Position numbers and translations under genes: made by a program
Notes under the pieces: generated by a model
Database searches by the model: none
What the model was told of the DNA's origin: nothing
The model's input: the letters and a program-made list of their open reading frames with translations, nothing else
NCBI GenBank assembly: GCA_017467085.1
Contig: JAFTSW010000051.1
Location: 1-51,804, forward strand
Length of the DNA: 51,804 nucleotides
DNA from: Clostridia bacterium
GTDB taxonomy: Bacteria > Bacillota > Clostridia > Oscillospirales > CAG-272
Reading direction: 5' to 3'
Shown: in pieces, positions 15,686 through 23,737 of the stretch
Position numbering within the stretch: the stretch's first letter is position 1
Layout of the letters: every line of letters begins with the position of its first letter

Positions 15686-16837
15686 ATGCTGGTACAATCT
15701 CCCCCTATGGGCTGGAACTCCTGGAACACCTTCGGCCCCGACGTTTGCGAGGCTGCCGTCAAGGAAGCGGCAGACCTGTTGGTTTCCCTGGGCTTGAAGG
15801 ATGCAGGCTATGAATACGTGGTGATTGACGACTGCTGGGCACTTCGCCGCCGCAATGAGGACGGACGCCTGGTGGCAGACCCCGATAAATTCCCGAGCGG
15901 TATGAAGGCGCTTGCCGATTACGTACATAGCAAGGGCTTGAAATTCGGCATTTACTCCTGCGTGGGTGTATTGACCTGCGCGGGCTATCCCGGTAGCTAC
16001 GAGCACGAATTTGAGGACGCGGAGACCTTCGCCTCCTGGGGCGTGGATTTTCTGAAATACGATTACTGCTTTAAGCCCTCGGCATTTGACGGCGCACAGC
16101 TATACAACCGTATGGCAATGGCGCTACGCGCAACGGGCAGAGATATTCTCTTCTCCGCTTGCAGCTGGGGTCACCAGGACACGGTGAAGTGGGCACGGGC
16201 GGTTGGCGCCCATATGTTCCGTTCGGACACGGACGTGCACGATTTTTACACCAAAATCCGCACCGTTTCTATCAACCAGATTCCCAATATCTGCTATTCC
16301 GCACCCAACTGCTACAACGATATGGATATGCTGGTTTGCGGTATGAAGAACAACGGCTTCGTGGCAAAGGGCGGCTGTACCGACGAGGAATACCGCCTGC
16401 AATTCGCTCTTTGGGCGCTTTGCGGCTCCCCTCTCTTTATTGGAAGCGACCTTTCCAAGTTAGACGGGGACACCCTTTCTCTTCTGACCAACAAGCATCT
16501 GCTTGCCATCAACCAGGACAAGGAGGCGCGGCCTCCCTTCCGCTTCAGCCAATGGCGCGACACGGATGAGCGCTTGGCAGAGGAGGAGCTGTTCCTGCTT
16601 TGGAAGCATCTGGACAATGGCGAATACGCCATGGGCTTCTTCAATTTCTCGGACGTGCGCCGCGGCTGCTTTGCCAAGTTTACCGACTTCGGCTTGCCCG
16701 CAACGGCTCCCTTCGGGGTTTCCCTTTTCGATATTTTCGAGGAGAAGGAGCTTGGCGTTTTCAAGGATTATTACTCGATGGAATTAGAGCCGCACTCCTG
16801 TGCCGTATTCCGCGCAAGGCTGGTGCGCGATGAATGA
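15686..16837 (+). CDS. GH27 alpha-galactosidase
   Basis: 383 residues. It opens with the GH27 signature PPMGWNSWNTFG and continues YEYVVIDDCW and GLKFGIYSCVG. The likely nucleophile is Asp126 in LKYDYC and the acid/base an Asp in RSDTD (181 or 183). The (beta/alpha)8 barrel is followed by a small C-terminal beta domain. There is no signal peptide, so the enzyme is cytoplasmic and probably releases galactose from imported alpha-galactosides. The ATG follows GTGAGGATTACGT (15680). A small Cys-rich protein overlaps its end. Size and motifs match the family well; substrate range is not readable. Confidence 0.92.
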   Translation: MLVQSPPMGWNSWNTFGPDVCEAAVKEAADLLVSLGLKDAGYEYVVIDDCWALRRRNEDGRLVADPDKFPSGMKALADYVHSKGLKFGIYSCVGVLTCAGYPGSYEHEFEDAETFASWGVDFLKYDYCFKPSAFDGAQLYNRMAMALRATGRDILFSACSWGHQDTVKWARAVGAHMFRSDTDVHDFYTKIRTVSINQIPNICYSAPNCYNDMDMLVCGMKNNGFVAKGGCTDEEYRLQFALWALCGSPLFIGSDLSKLDGDTLSLLTNKHLLAINQDKEARPPFRFSQWRDTDERLAEEELFLLWKHLDNGEYAMGFFNFSDVRRGCFAKFTDFGLPATAPFGVSLFDIFEEKELGVFKDYYSMELEPHSCAVFRARLVRDE

Positions 16838-17066
16838 GCGCGAGCTTTTGCGCGCCGTGGAGGAGCCCGGGGACGCAGGACGGTGCCTCTGCTGTCAAGG
16901 TGCGCTGACGGGAAACGAAATCGGCTTGACCAAAAAGCTCTTATCCCGTCGGGCTTTGCGCTATCTCTGTCTTGACTGCCTGGCGGAGCATTTCCGCTCC
17001 GACAGGGCAACGATGGAGGCATACGTGGAAAAATTCCGCAGGGCGGGCTGTCTTGATTTTCAATAA
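16830..17066 (+). CDS. small cysteine-rich (zinc-ribbon-like) protein
   Basis: 78 residues from the ATG at 16830, overlapping the end of the alpha-galactosidase by 8 bases. Two Cys pairs (CLCCQ and CLDC) about 35 residues apart suggest a zinc-binding fold. The segment between is basic. The coupling to the glycosidase is positional only, and the same small protein type may be independent of it. No function assigned. Confidence 0.6.
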   Translation: MNERELLRAVEEPGDAGRCLCCQGALTGNEIGLTKKLLSRRALRYLCLDCLAEHFRSDRATMEAYVEKFRRAGCLDFQ

Positions 17067-17107
17067 GGAAAGGCAAAGCCACGGCTCTCCATACAAAGAC
17101 AGCCCGT

Positions 17108-17362
17108 CTCATTTTGCGTCAAGAAAGGCGCAAAATGAGGAAATTTTCGAAGAAAATTTGTGCGTTTGTTTCGCTTTTCGTCAAAAGTGAAACGAACAGG
17201 GGCAAAAAAGGCGCCGAAACGGCGCACCTGCTTTATCGCAGGTCGCCGTTTCGGCGCCTTTTTGGTGTCTCACGAAATAGTGAGACAGCCCCTTTTTCTT
17301 TTACATACCTACTCTACAAGCCAATACCTCGGAAGCCGATGCATCGGGCTCCGAGGTATTGG
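17108..17362. repeat. cluster of six inverted repeats
   Basis: This gene-free stretch (17067-17440) packs six hairpins. They are an 11-bp stem at 17108-17118/17129-17139; AAATTTTC/GAAAATTT at 17141-17159; a GTTTC-based stem at 17168-17192; and a very strong compound hairpin at about 17205-17264 built on AAGGCGCCGAAACGGCG. Then GTCTCAC/GTGAGAC lies at 17267-17286 followed by a T run, and a stem on CCAATACCTCGGA at 17320-17362. The compound hairpin and the fifth can act as terminators for the genes on either side. No coding sequence is supported. Confidence 0.7.
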
Positions 17363-17440
17363 GAAAGGCGCCGTTTTTCTTTTGGTGTACGGGCTCAATT
17401 GGGTTATACAGAGGTTCCGAAGCGGGTATTCCAGCGGTTT

Positions 17441-18028
17441 TTACCGTTGAAAGAGAGAGCCGAGAAGCTCTAAGGTACGGAATTTAACGGCGTAGCCCGA
17501 TTTGGTGAGGAGCTTATATTCCCCCTCCTCGAAGGCTTCCTCGGCGGCGACTCTCTCCCCGAAGGCGCCCTCGGTGCAGAGAGCAGGATAGAGGACGCAC
17601 CACCAGTTTTGCCCCTTACCCTCCCCGAGGGTGACGGTGAGAGCGGTATAGGTGCCGGCAGGGAGGGTAATATCCTCGTAGGCACGGGTTTCAAAGTATT
17701 CCTCTGTGACCTTGACGGTGACGGTGCGGGGAGCATCCCTTTCCGCCAAGAACGCCTCTACCGTTTTTTGTATATCGGGCAAGGACGCCTCCAAGAGGGC
17801 TTCTGCCTCGGAGGCAGAGGAAAGGGCAGAGAGCGCCTCTCCGTAAGTAGAAAGAATACAGTCCCGAACGGCGATTTTCAAGTCTTGGTCCTCGGCAGTA
17901 TCGGAATTTGCCAAGACGTGCAGACGCACTACGTCCGTATAGACTGCCTCCTCGCCCTCGGTTGGCAGGGCGGTACAGACCAAGACGGCAAGAAAGAGGG
18001 ACAAAAGGAAGGATAAAAAGGTTTTCAT
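17441..18028 (-). CDS. spoIIR: stage II sporulation protein R
   Basis: 195 residues with an N-terminal signal peptide (MKTFLSFLLSLFLAVLVC). The SpoIIR hallmarks are present: RLHVLANSDTAEDQDLK near the start of the mature part, the PAGTYTALTVTLGEGKG stretch, and NWWCVLYPALC. In sporulation this forespore-made, secreted protein triggers SpoIIGA to process pro-sigma-E in the mother cell. It stands alone, with a sigma-F-like promoter upstream. It is the clearest sign that the organism forms endospores. Confidence 0.95.
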   Translation of the reverse strand: MKTFLSFLLSLFLAVLVCTALPTEGEEAVYTDVVRLHVLANSDTAEDQDLKIAVRDCILSTYGEALSALSSASEAEALLEASLPDIQKTVEAFLAERDAPRTVTVKVTEEYFETRAYEDITLPAGTYTALTVTLGEGKGQNWWCVLYPALCTEGAFGERVAAEEAFEEGEYKLLTKSGYAVKFRTLELLGSLFQR

Positions 18029-18061
18029 TGGTTTTTCTCCGTTTTTTTATTTTGATGAGGA

Positions 18062-18091
18062 AAGTTTTTCCAATCCTTCCCTTCTTTATTC
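18062..18091 (-). promoter_or_regulatory. possible sigma-F promoter of spoIIR
   Basis: On the minus strand GAATA (18087-18091), 15 bases, then GGAAAAACTT (18062-18071), close to the forespore sigma-F consensus and 33 bases before the start codon. spoIIR is known to be sigma-F dependent in Bacillus; the match itself is modest. Confidence 0.4.
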
Positions 18092-18129
18092 ACTTCTTGT
18101 TTTTTTCTTCCTCTTTCACCTTTTTTATC

Positions 18130-18158
18130 TTGACTTTTGCCCGTACTTCATATATAAT
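18130..18158 (+). promoter_or_regulatory. promoter of nagB operon
   Basis: TTGACT (18130-18135), 17 bases, TATAAT (18153-18158), about 57 bases before the nagB start. Confidence 0.8.
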
Positions 18159-18215
18159 AAGCATAGTTATTAAACGAAAAGACGGTTCAACCGCCGAAGA
18201 AAGGATATGACTGTT

Positions 18216-18947
18216 ATGAAAATCATTGTTTGCCGTGACAAGGCTGAAATGTCTGCCGTTGCCGCTTCTATGGTGGAGGCACAAGTGAAGGAAAAGCCCG
18301 ACTGCGTTCTGGGTCTGGCTACCGGCTCTACTCCCGAGGGTATGTACGCGCTGCTTTGCGAAAAATATGCCGCAGGCGCTTTGGACTTCTCCAAGGTAAA
18401 GACCTTTAATCTTGACGAATACTATCCCATTAAGAAGGACAATGACCAAAGCTATGCTTACTTTATGAACAAGCATCTGTTCTCCCACATCAACGTTCCC
18501 GCTGAGAACATTCATATCCCCAACGGCGAATGCGCTGACCCCGCAGAGGAGGGCCCCGCTTACGATGCGCTGGTAGCAGCGGCAGGCGGCGTGGATTTGC
18601 AGATTCTCGGTATTGGCAGAAACGGTCACATTGCCTTCAATGAGCCCGACGAGGCGCTGATTATGGGCACCCATCTGACCTCTCTGACCGAAAGCACCAT
18701 CGAGGCAAACTCCCGTTTCTTCGCTTCCAGCGACGACGTTCCGCGTCACGCGCTGACTATGGGTATTGGCACCATTATGACCGCCAAGAAAATCATTATG
18801 ATGGCAAACGGTGCTGACAAGAAGGAGGCTCTTTCCTACCTCTTCAACGATAAGCTGACCGCCGCCGTTCCCGCTTCTCTCTTGAAGCTTCATCCCGACG
18901 TTACCGTTATTTGCGACGAGGCTGCCTGCCCCGATTCCGCACGCTGA
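18216..18947 (+). CDS. nagB: glucosamine-6-phosphate deaminase
   Basis: 243 residues from the ATG at 18216 (MKIIVCRDKAEMS), the usual NagB start. An ATG nine bases upstream sits too close to the AAAGGA site. Motifs include GLATGSTPEGMY, the catalytic region FNLDEYYP, and LGIGRNGHIAFNEP. It converts glucosamine-6-phosphate to fructose-6-phosphate and ammonia in amino-sugar catabolism. The next gene, a sugar isomerase, follows after 17 bases in the same operon. Confidence 0.95.
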   Translation: MKIIVCRDKAEMSAVAASMVEAQVKEKPDCVLGLATGSTPEGMYALLCEKYAAGALDFSKVKTFNLDEYYPIKKDNDQSYAYFMNKHLFSHINVPAENIHIPNGECADPAEEGPAYDALVAAAGGVDLQILGIGRNGHIAFNEPDEALIMGTHLTSLTESTIEANSRFFASSDDVPRHALTMGIGTIMTAKKIIMMANGADKKEALSYLFNDKLTAAVPASLLKLHPDVTVICDEAACPDSAR

Positions 18948-18964
18948 TAGAAAGGAATACCGAG

Positions 18965-19819
18965 ATGTATCAATTTCCGATTGGCGCTATTGTTGACTCC
19001 TTCCGCTGTGACACCAAGGAAGCCATCAAAAAGGCGGCTGCCATTGGCGTGAAGGGCTTGCAGATGTACTGCACCAGGGGCGAGCACGCCCCCGAAAACT
19101 TCACCAAGGAGGCAAGACGCGACCTTCTGGGCTTTGTGAAGGACAACGGGCTTTGCTTCAGCGCAATCTGCGGCGATTTGGGTATGGGCTTTGGCAACAG
19201 AGAGAAGAACCCTGCCCTGATTGAAGCCTCCAAGCGCATTATGGACCTTGCCTTGGAGATGGAAACCAACATCGTTACCACCCATATTGGCGTTGTTCCC
19301 TCCGACCCCAATCACGAAAGATACAAGATTATGCAGGAGGCTTGCTTTGCCTTGGCTGAGTATGCCGACTCCATTAACGCCCATTTCGCTATTGAAACGG
19401 GCCCCGAAACCGCCAAGACCTTAAAGGGCTTTTTGGACGCTCTCCATTCCAAGGGCGTTGCGGTCAACCTTGACCCTGCCAACCTGGCAATGGTGACGGG
19501 GGATGACCCTGTTGAGGCAGTCAGAACCCTGAAGGATTATATCGTACATACCCACGCCAAGGACGGTGTTCGTTTGCACGAGTCCAATCCCGAATACATT
19601 TACGGCGTATTACATCCCATTCCTCCCGAAATTCAAGCTATGAAGTTCTTTGAGGAGGTTCCCCTTGGCGAGGGCGCTGTACCCTTCCCCGCCTACTTGA
19701 AGGCGTTGGACGAGATTGGCTACCGCGGCTTCCTCACCATTGAGCGCGAGGTGGGCCCCAATCCCGAGGCAGACATCAAGAAGGCGTACAACCACTTGAT
19801 TGCTTCGATGAAGGACTAA
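18965..19819 (+). CDS. sugar phosphate isomerase/epimerase (xylose isomerase-like TIM barrel)
   Basis: 284 residues from the ATG at 18965, preceded by GAAAGGAATA. It is a TIM barrel of the AP endonuclease 2/xylose isomerase-like family. Metal-binding positions are suggested by FAIETGPE (Glu), NLDPANL (Asp), HTHAKD (His and Asp) and LTIERE (Glu). Members isomerise or epimerise sugars or inositol derivatives. The nagB link suggests amino-sugar or related carbohydrate use, but the exact substrate is unknown. A strong terminator follows. Confidence 0.85.
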   Translation: MYQFPIGAIVDSFRCDTKEAIKKAAAIGVKGLQMYCTRGEHAPENFTKEARRDLLGFVKDNGLCFSAICGDLGMGFGNREKNPALIEASKRIMDLALEMETNIVTTHIGVVPSDPNHERYKIMQEACFALAEYADSINAHFAIETGPETAKTLKGFLDALHSKGVAVNLDPANLAMVTGDDPVEAVRTLKDYIVHTHAKDGVRLHESNPEYIYGVLHPIPPEIQAMKFFEEVPLGEGAVPFPAYLKALDEIGYRGFLTIEREVGPNPEADIKKAYNHLIASMKD

Positions 19820-19832
19820 ATAAAACATAAAA

Positions 19833-19868
19833 AGAAAACCGAACTGTTCCGTTCGGTTTTCTTTTTTG
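19833..19868. terminator. terminator between convergent operons
   Basis: AGAAAACCGAAC pairs with GTTCGGTTTTCT around a 6-base loop, followed by T6 on the plus strand; leftward a shorter T run (TTTTTATG) also follows. Confidence 0.85.
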
Positions 19869-19917
19869 GGGGCGCCCAAGGGCGCTATACTGCGTCATGG
19901 GCAAGCAAACGGGCTTT

Positions 19918-20388
19918 TCACCCGATTTGGTTTTCCTTTTTCTCCACGGCGGTTATCATATTGACGCGCATCTCGTGTCTGCCGCCGCGCTCGAACTCGT
20001 TGGCAAGAAAGGCGTCCACGATGTCCTTAGCAAGCTCGATGCCGATAACACGGGCGCCCATACAGAGGACGTTGGCGTCGTTGTGAACACGGGTCATACG
20101 GGCGCTGAAGGTATCGCCGCAGAGGGCAGCGCGGATGCCCTTATGCTTGTTGGCAACCATACTCATACCGATACCCGTGCCGCAAATAAGAATGCCGAGG
20201 GCTTCGCCCTTGCTTTCACGGACGCCTTCGGCAACCGCCACGGCGTAGTCGGGGTAATGGGAGCCGGAGGCTCCGCTATCGGCGCCTACGTCTACCATTT
20301 CGTAGCCCTTGGCAGAGAGATAGGAAATCAGCTCCTGCTTATACTCATAGCCTGCGGAATCCGCACCAATAAACAGCTTTTTCATCAT
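19918..20388 (-). CDS. rpiB: ribose 5-phosphate isomerase B
   Basis: 156 residues. RpiB/LacAB features are clear: FIGADSAGYEYK, YPDYAVAVAEGV, and the active-site loop LICGTGIGMSM with its Cys, then the conserved NDANVLCMGARVIG. It interconverts ribulose-5-phosphate and ribose-5-phosphate in the pentose phosphate pathway. The second Met (20385) could also be the start. It lies 12 bases after tsaB in the same leftward operon. Confidence 0.93.
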   Translation of the reverse strand: MMKKLFIGADSAGYEYKQELISYLSAKGYEMVDVGADSGASGSHYPDYAVAVAEGVRESKGEALGILICGTGIGMSMVANKHKGIRAALCGDTFSARMTRVHNDANVLCMGARVIGIELAKDIVDAFLANEFERGGRHEMRVNMITAVEKKENQIG

Positions 20389-20399
20389 TCAATATCCTT

Positions 20400-21152
20400 T
20401 CAAGGTTGTGTAATAGAGGGTTTTTGGGCATTTTTCTCCGCCTCACGCAAAAGGCGCTCGCGCTCTGCCTGGGGAACACGCAGGTAAACGGGCATCAGCG
20501 CCTCGTCGGAAACCGCCTCGCCGCGGGCAATCGCCCTTTCGGCGCAAAGCGCCACCGAGGCGGCGTTCTGAGAGCGAAGAAGGAGGGGCGTTTCGGGCAG
20601 GATGAGGGGATATTTTTCCAAGGCGGCACGGGCAACGGCGTACCCGTCGCCGCAAAGGCGAATGGGGGTATCGGGATAGAGGCTCGACAGCTCCTCGCCC
20701 AGCGCCTTTAAGGAAATGGCTCTATCGGGAGAAAGACGGGTTAAGACCCCATCCTTCATACAGAATACGGCGTTATAGACCTCGGCGCGCTTGGCGTCCA
20801 TCACAGGAAGATAGATACCGTCAAGCCCCACAAGATTTTGGGCAATCGCCTCCAGCGCCGACACGGCGACGCAGTTTTTCTTTTCGGTTTTAGGAAAGCG
20901 GAAGGCAAGCCCCTTGGCAACGCACACCCCGATACGCACGCCCGTAAAGGAGCCGGGGCCTACGGTGACGGCGTAATAGTCTATCTCGCCGATAGGGACG
21001 GACAGACTTTTACAAAGCGCCTCTGCCATAGGGAGCAAAAGCTCGCTATGGGTTTTGGCATTTTCGGCAAAGGAATAGGCCTCTGCCCGTCCGTCCTGCC
21101 ATAGGGCAACGGAGGCTGCCTTTGCCGTGGTATCAAGTGCCAGAATTCTCAC
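20400..21152 (-). CDS. tsaB: tRNA threonylcarbamoyladenosine biosynthesis protein TsaB
   Basis: 250 residues with the ASKHA-fold start MRILALDTTAKAASVAL, the NAKTHSELLLPM segment and GPGSFTGVRIGV. TsaB partners TsaD and TsaE to make t6A37 on ANN-decoding tRNAs. Its start lies inside the end of tsaE (20-base overlap), the usual linkage. tsaD is not in this window. A longer C-terminal part is typical of the clostridial version. Confidence 0.95.
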   Translation of the reverse strand: MRILALDTTAKAASVALWQDGRAEAYSFAENAKTHSELLLPMAEALCKSLSVPIGEIDYYAVTVGPGSFTGVRIGVCVAKGLAFRFPKTEKKNCVAVSALEAIAQNLVGLDGIYLPVMDAKRAEVYNAVFCMKDGVLTRLSPDRAISLKALGEELSSLYPDTPIRLCGDGYAVARAALEKYPLILPETPLLLRSQNAASVALCAERAIARGEAVSDEALMPVYLRVPQAERERLLREAEKNAQKPSITQP

Positions 21153-21588
21153 GGTTGTTCTCCTTACAAACGGAAATGGTACGGATGCCCTCTTTTTCGG
21201 TGCGCGCTATAGTAATGCGCCAGGCATCGGGGGGCAACAGGCTTCCAAGACGCTCGCTCCATTCGCAGAGAATGAGGGCGTTTTGCTCTACGTAGTGGTC
21301 AAAATCAATGGCGTACAGGTCATCCTCGTCCGAGAGGCGGTAGAGGTCAAAATGATAGACGGTGCGCCCTTCCCCACGGTACTCGTTGACGAGGGCGTAG
21401 GTGGGGCTATGGACGCCGCCAATGGCGAGCGCCTGGCAAAAGCCGCGTACAAAGGCGGTTTTGCCAACGCCCATATCGCCAAAGAGCGCCAAAAAGGCCT
21501 TGCCCTTTGCTGCCGCCTCCAGGGCAAGGCGGGCGGCAATCGCCTCCGTTTCCTCCACGGAGGCAGAGATATATTCTACGGTATTCAA
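21133..21588 (-). CDS. tsaE: tRNA threonylcarbamoyladenosine biosynthesis ATPase TsaE
   Basis: 151 residues. It has a P-loop GDMGVGKTAFVRG, the SPTYALVNEY switch, HFDLYRL and the WSERLG segment that define TsaE (YjeE). It powers the TsaB-TsaD complex. Start overlaps the stop of the methyltransferase upstream (ATGA), so translation is coupled through three consecutive genes. Confidence 0.95.
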   Translation of the reverse strand: MNTVEYISASVEETEAIAARLALEAAAKGKAFLALFGDMGVGKTAFVRGFCQALAIGGVHSPTYALVNEYRGEGRTVYHFDLYRLSDEDDLYAIDFDHYVEQNALILCEWSERLGSLLPPDAWRITIARTEKEGIRTISVCKENNRENSGT

Positions 21589-22790
21589 GTGTTTTCTCCT
21601 TTTGTATTCTCAAAGGGATAATCCTCGGCGCTCTCCCCTAAAACGGAGCGGAGGGCAAAAAGATAGGCTTCCCTTTTCTCTCTCGCCTTTTGGGAATCGG
21701 GACGGTAGGTGGGGCTTTTGATGGCGCGCAGGAGGGTGTTTTTCGGGGTATCGTCGGGGTCGGTCAGCTCACAGGCGACGGTTTTATAGCCAAACGCCTC
21801 CAAACGGGAAAGACGCAAGGCGTCCGTTAAGACCTCGGCAAGCTTCCCCTTCAAGCGAGGGGACTTGGTGAGGAAGGGGAGAAGGTCCCCTCGGATTTTA
21901 TCCGTCAGATTGCGGTGACAGCAGGGGGTAGACAGTATGACACGGGCGCCCACCTCGGTGGCGAATTGCAGGACGATATCCGTGGCAATATCGCAGGCGT
22001 GCAGAGAAAGGACAAGGTCGGGGGTTCTGTCCTTAGGGATGCGACGGATATCGCCCGTTTCAAAGCGCATACCCGAAAAGCCCAGTGCCTTGGCGGCATC
22101 GGCGCAAAACTCCATACAGTCCTTTTTCAAATCCATACCCAGCATTTCCACGCTACGCCCCTTTAAGATGGCGAAATAGTGGTAAACGGCGAAGCTCAGA
22201 TAGCTTTTGCCACAGCAAAGGTCGTATATAAGGAGGGGGCCTTCCTTGGGAAGGCTATCCTCGATGTCACGGATATGCTCCAAGAAGCGGTTTATCTGGC
22301 GAAACTTGGCTTGCTTTTTATCGTGCACCCTGCCGCTTTTATCAGAGATGCCCAAGAGCCGCAAAAAGGGCTCCTCTCCGGACAGGATATACTGCTTGCT
22401 TTCGTTAAGGCTTTCCGTAAGGGTATCGGAGAAATCCTTGCCGCTTTTCAGAAGCACCTCGATTTTTTCCTTGCCCAAGAGGGTGGCGCTTCCCTTTTTG
22501 CTACGGCTGAAGGAGGCGCTTGCCCCTTCCGTTATCAGATTGATGCGGTCAAAATCCGCCACAAGAGGCGCAAGCGCCGCTCCTACCTCCTCCATTTCCA
22601 CTGTTCGGTGAAAGACCTTATCCGCACGGTAAGAGGCAAGAAAAAGCACCGTCTTCTGCCGAACACGGCGAAGGGTGCCTTCTACTTTATCGTATGCGCC
22701 GCCTTTTGCCTTGGAAAAGACGAGCTTTTTCAGAAGGGACGCATAGACGCACCGTTCTGCCAAATCCAAAAGAATGTCTTCTACGGTCAT
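21585..22790 (-). CDS. SAM-dependent methyltransferase (Methyltransf_32-like)
   Basis: 401 residues. The C-terminal half is a Rossmann methyltransferase with motif I LIYDLCCGKSYLSFAVYHYF, LSLHACDIATD and the cysteine pair in STPCCHRNL, as in the Methyltransf_32 family. The N-terminal 170 residues are basic and may bind RNA. Substrate unknown; family members act on RNA or remain uncharacterised. The gene precedes tsaE with a 4-base overlap, consistent with a link to RNA modification. Confidence 0.8.
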   Translation of the reverse strand: MTVEDILLDLAERCVYASLLKKLVFSKAKGGAYDKVEGTLRRVRQKTVLFLASYRADKVFHRTVEMEEVGAALAPLVADFDRINLITEGASASFSRSKKGSATLLGKEKIEVLLKSGKDFSDTLTESLNESKQYILSGEEPFLRLLGISDKSGRVHDKKQAKFRQINRFLEHIRDIEDSLPKEGPLLIYDLCCGKSYLSFAVYHYFAILKGRSVEMLGMDLKKDCMEFCADAAKALGFSGMRFETGDIRRIPKDRTPDLVLSLHACDIATDIVLQFATEVGARVILSTPCCHRNLTDKIRGDLLPFLTKSPRLKGKLAEVLTDALRLSRLEAFGYKTVACELTDPDDTPKNTLLRAIKSPTYRPDSQKAREKREAYLFALRSVLGESAEDYPFENTKGENT

Positions 22791-22820
22791 ATGCCTTGCG
22801 TCCTTTCCGCTTACTGCTTT

Positions 22821-23534
22821 TTACTGCTTTTTGTTTTTCTTAAAGGAGAATTTAGACTCGGTTTTGTTCATAATGCGCTTGATGTTTTCCCGATGGCACC
22901 AGACAACCAAAAGGGCGATGATGATGGTGGAAAGAACTATCAACCCGTCAGGCACCATACCGAAGAGGGAAAGCGTACGGTCTAACACGAAGGGGAACAT
23001 AACGCCCGCGATGATGGAGGAAAGGGATACGTATTTCGTCACACCCAAAATCAAGGCGAAGATACATATCAGAATACCTGCCACGATGGGACAAAGAATC
23101 AACGCGGAAATGAAGGTGCAAAGAACGCCCTTTCCCCCTTTGAAACGGTAAAAAACGGGAAAAACGTGCCCCAGCATGCAAAAGAGCGCCGCTATATAGG
23201 CAAAGCTGTTGCCCGAAAAGCCGTTAACGTAATAAAAGCCAAACAGCACACCCGCAAAAAGAATGGAAAGCGCCGTTTTCAGCGCGTCACCAAAAAGCAC
23301 TAAAAGCGCCACCTTGCCGCCGTAGACACGGTTGGTATTGGTGAGCCCCGCGTTGCCGCTTCCCTTTTCCCGCACATCCTCTCCTAAAATATGGGTGGAA
23401 ACGAAAACGGCGGTATTAAAGCTACCGAGAAGATAGGGGACGGCGATACAAAGAAAGATGGAGATGTAAAACAAAACCTGAATATGGGGGGTTTGTACGG
23501 TACCGAGCAATCCGTTTTGTAAAAAATTCAACAT
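22821..23534 (-). CDS. plsY: glycerol-3-phosphate acyltransferase PlsY
   Basis: 237 residues from the ATG at 23532-23534; a longer frame upstream is not supported by a ribosome site. It is an integral membrane protein with the PlsY motifs PYLLGSFNTAVFVS, DVREKGSGNAGLTN and the GHVFPVFYRFKGGKG block. It acylates glycerol-3-phosphate from acyl-phosphate, the first step of phospholipid synthesis in Gram-positives. The loops and a basic tail (KFSFKKNKK) are typical. An unusual hairpin lies between its GAAAGG Shine-Dalgarno and the start codon. Confidence 0.92.
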   Translation of the reverse strand: MLNFLQNGLLGTVQTPHIQVLFYISIFLCIAVPYLLGSFNTAVFVSTHILGEDVREKGSGNAGLTNTNRVYGGKVALLVLFGDALKTALSILFAGVLFGFYYVNGFSGNSFAYIAALFCMLGHVFPVFYRFKGGKGVLCTFISALILCPIVAGILICIFALILGVTKYVSLSSIIAGVMFPFVLDRTLSLFGMVPDGLIVLSTIIIALLVVWCHRENIKRIMNKTESKFSFKKNKKQ

Positions 23535-23543
23535 ATATCGGTT

Positions 23544-23562
23544 ATCCCGAGGGATGCCTTTC
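23544..23562 (-). promoter_or_regulatory. hairpin between Shine-Dalgarno and plsY start
   Basis: On the minus strand GAAAGG (23557-23562), C, then the mini-hairpin ATCCC-TC-GGGAT (23544-23555), then 9 bases to the ATG. The linear spacing of 22 bases would be too long. With the hairpin folded the effective spacing is 10. The same layout precedes dapB. Confidence 0.5.
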
Positions 23563-23665
23563 AAAAATTTTGGGGTGCGCCAGCGCACAGTTTTTTTCAT
23601 TTTACCATATTCTCAAAAAAAATACAATCATTTCTTGAAAAATCTCTGAAAAAATATCAAAAAAC

Positions 23666-23694
23666 TTGTTTTTTTCTCGGGTTTGTGCTACAAT
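23666..23694 (+). promoter_or_regulatory. probable promoter of queG-like/azlCD operon
   Basis: TTGTTT (23666-23671), 17 bases, TACAAT (23689-23694), with GGGAGG 30 bases further on before the start codon. The -35 is weak. Confidence 0.5.
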
Positions 23695-23737
23695 AGCCAA
23701 GGAAAAATGACGAGGCTATCGGGGAGGTGGGATTTAT

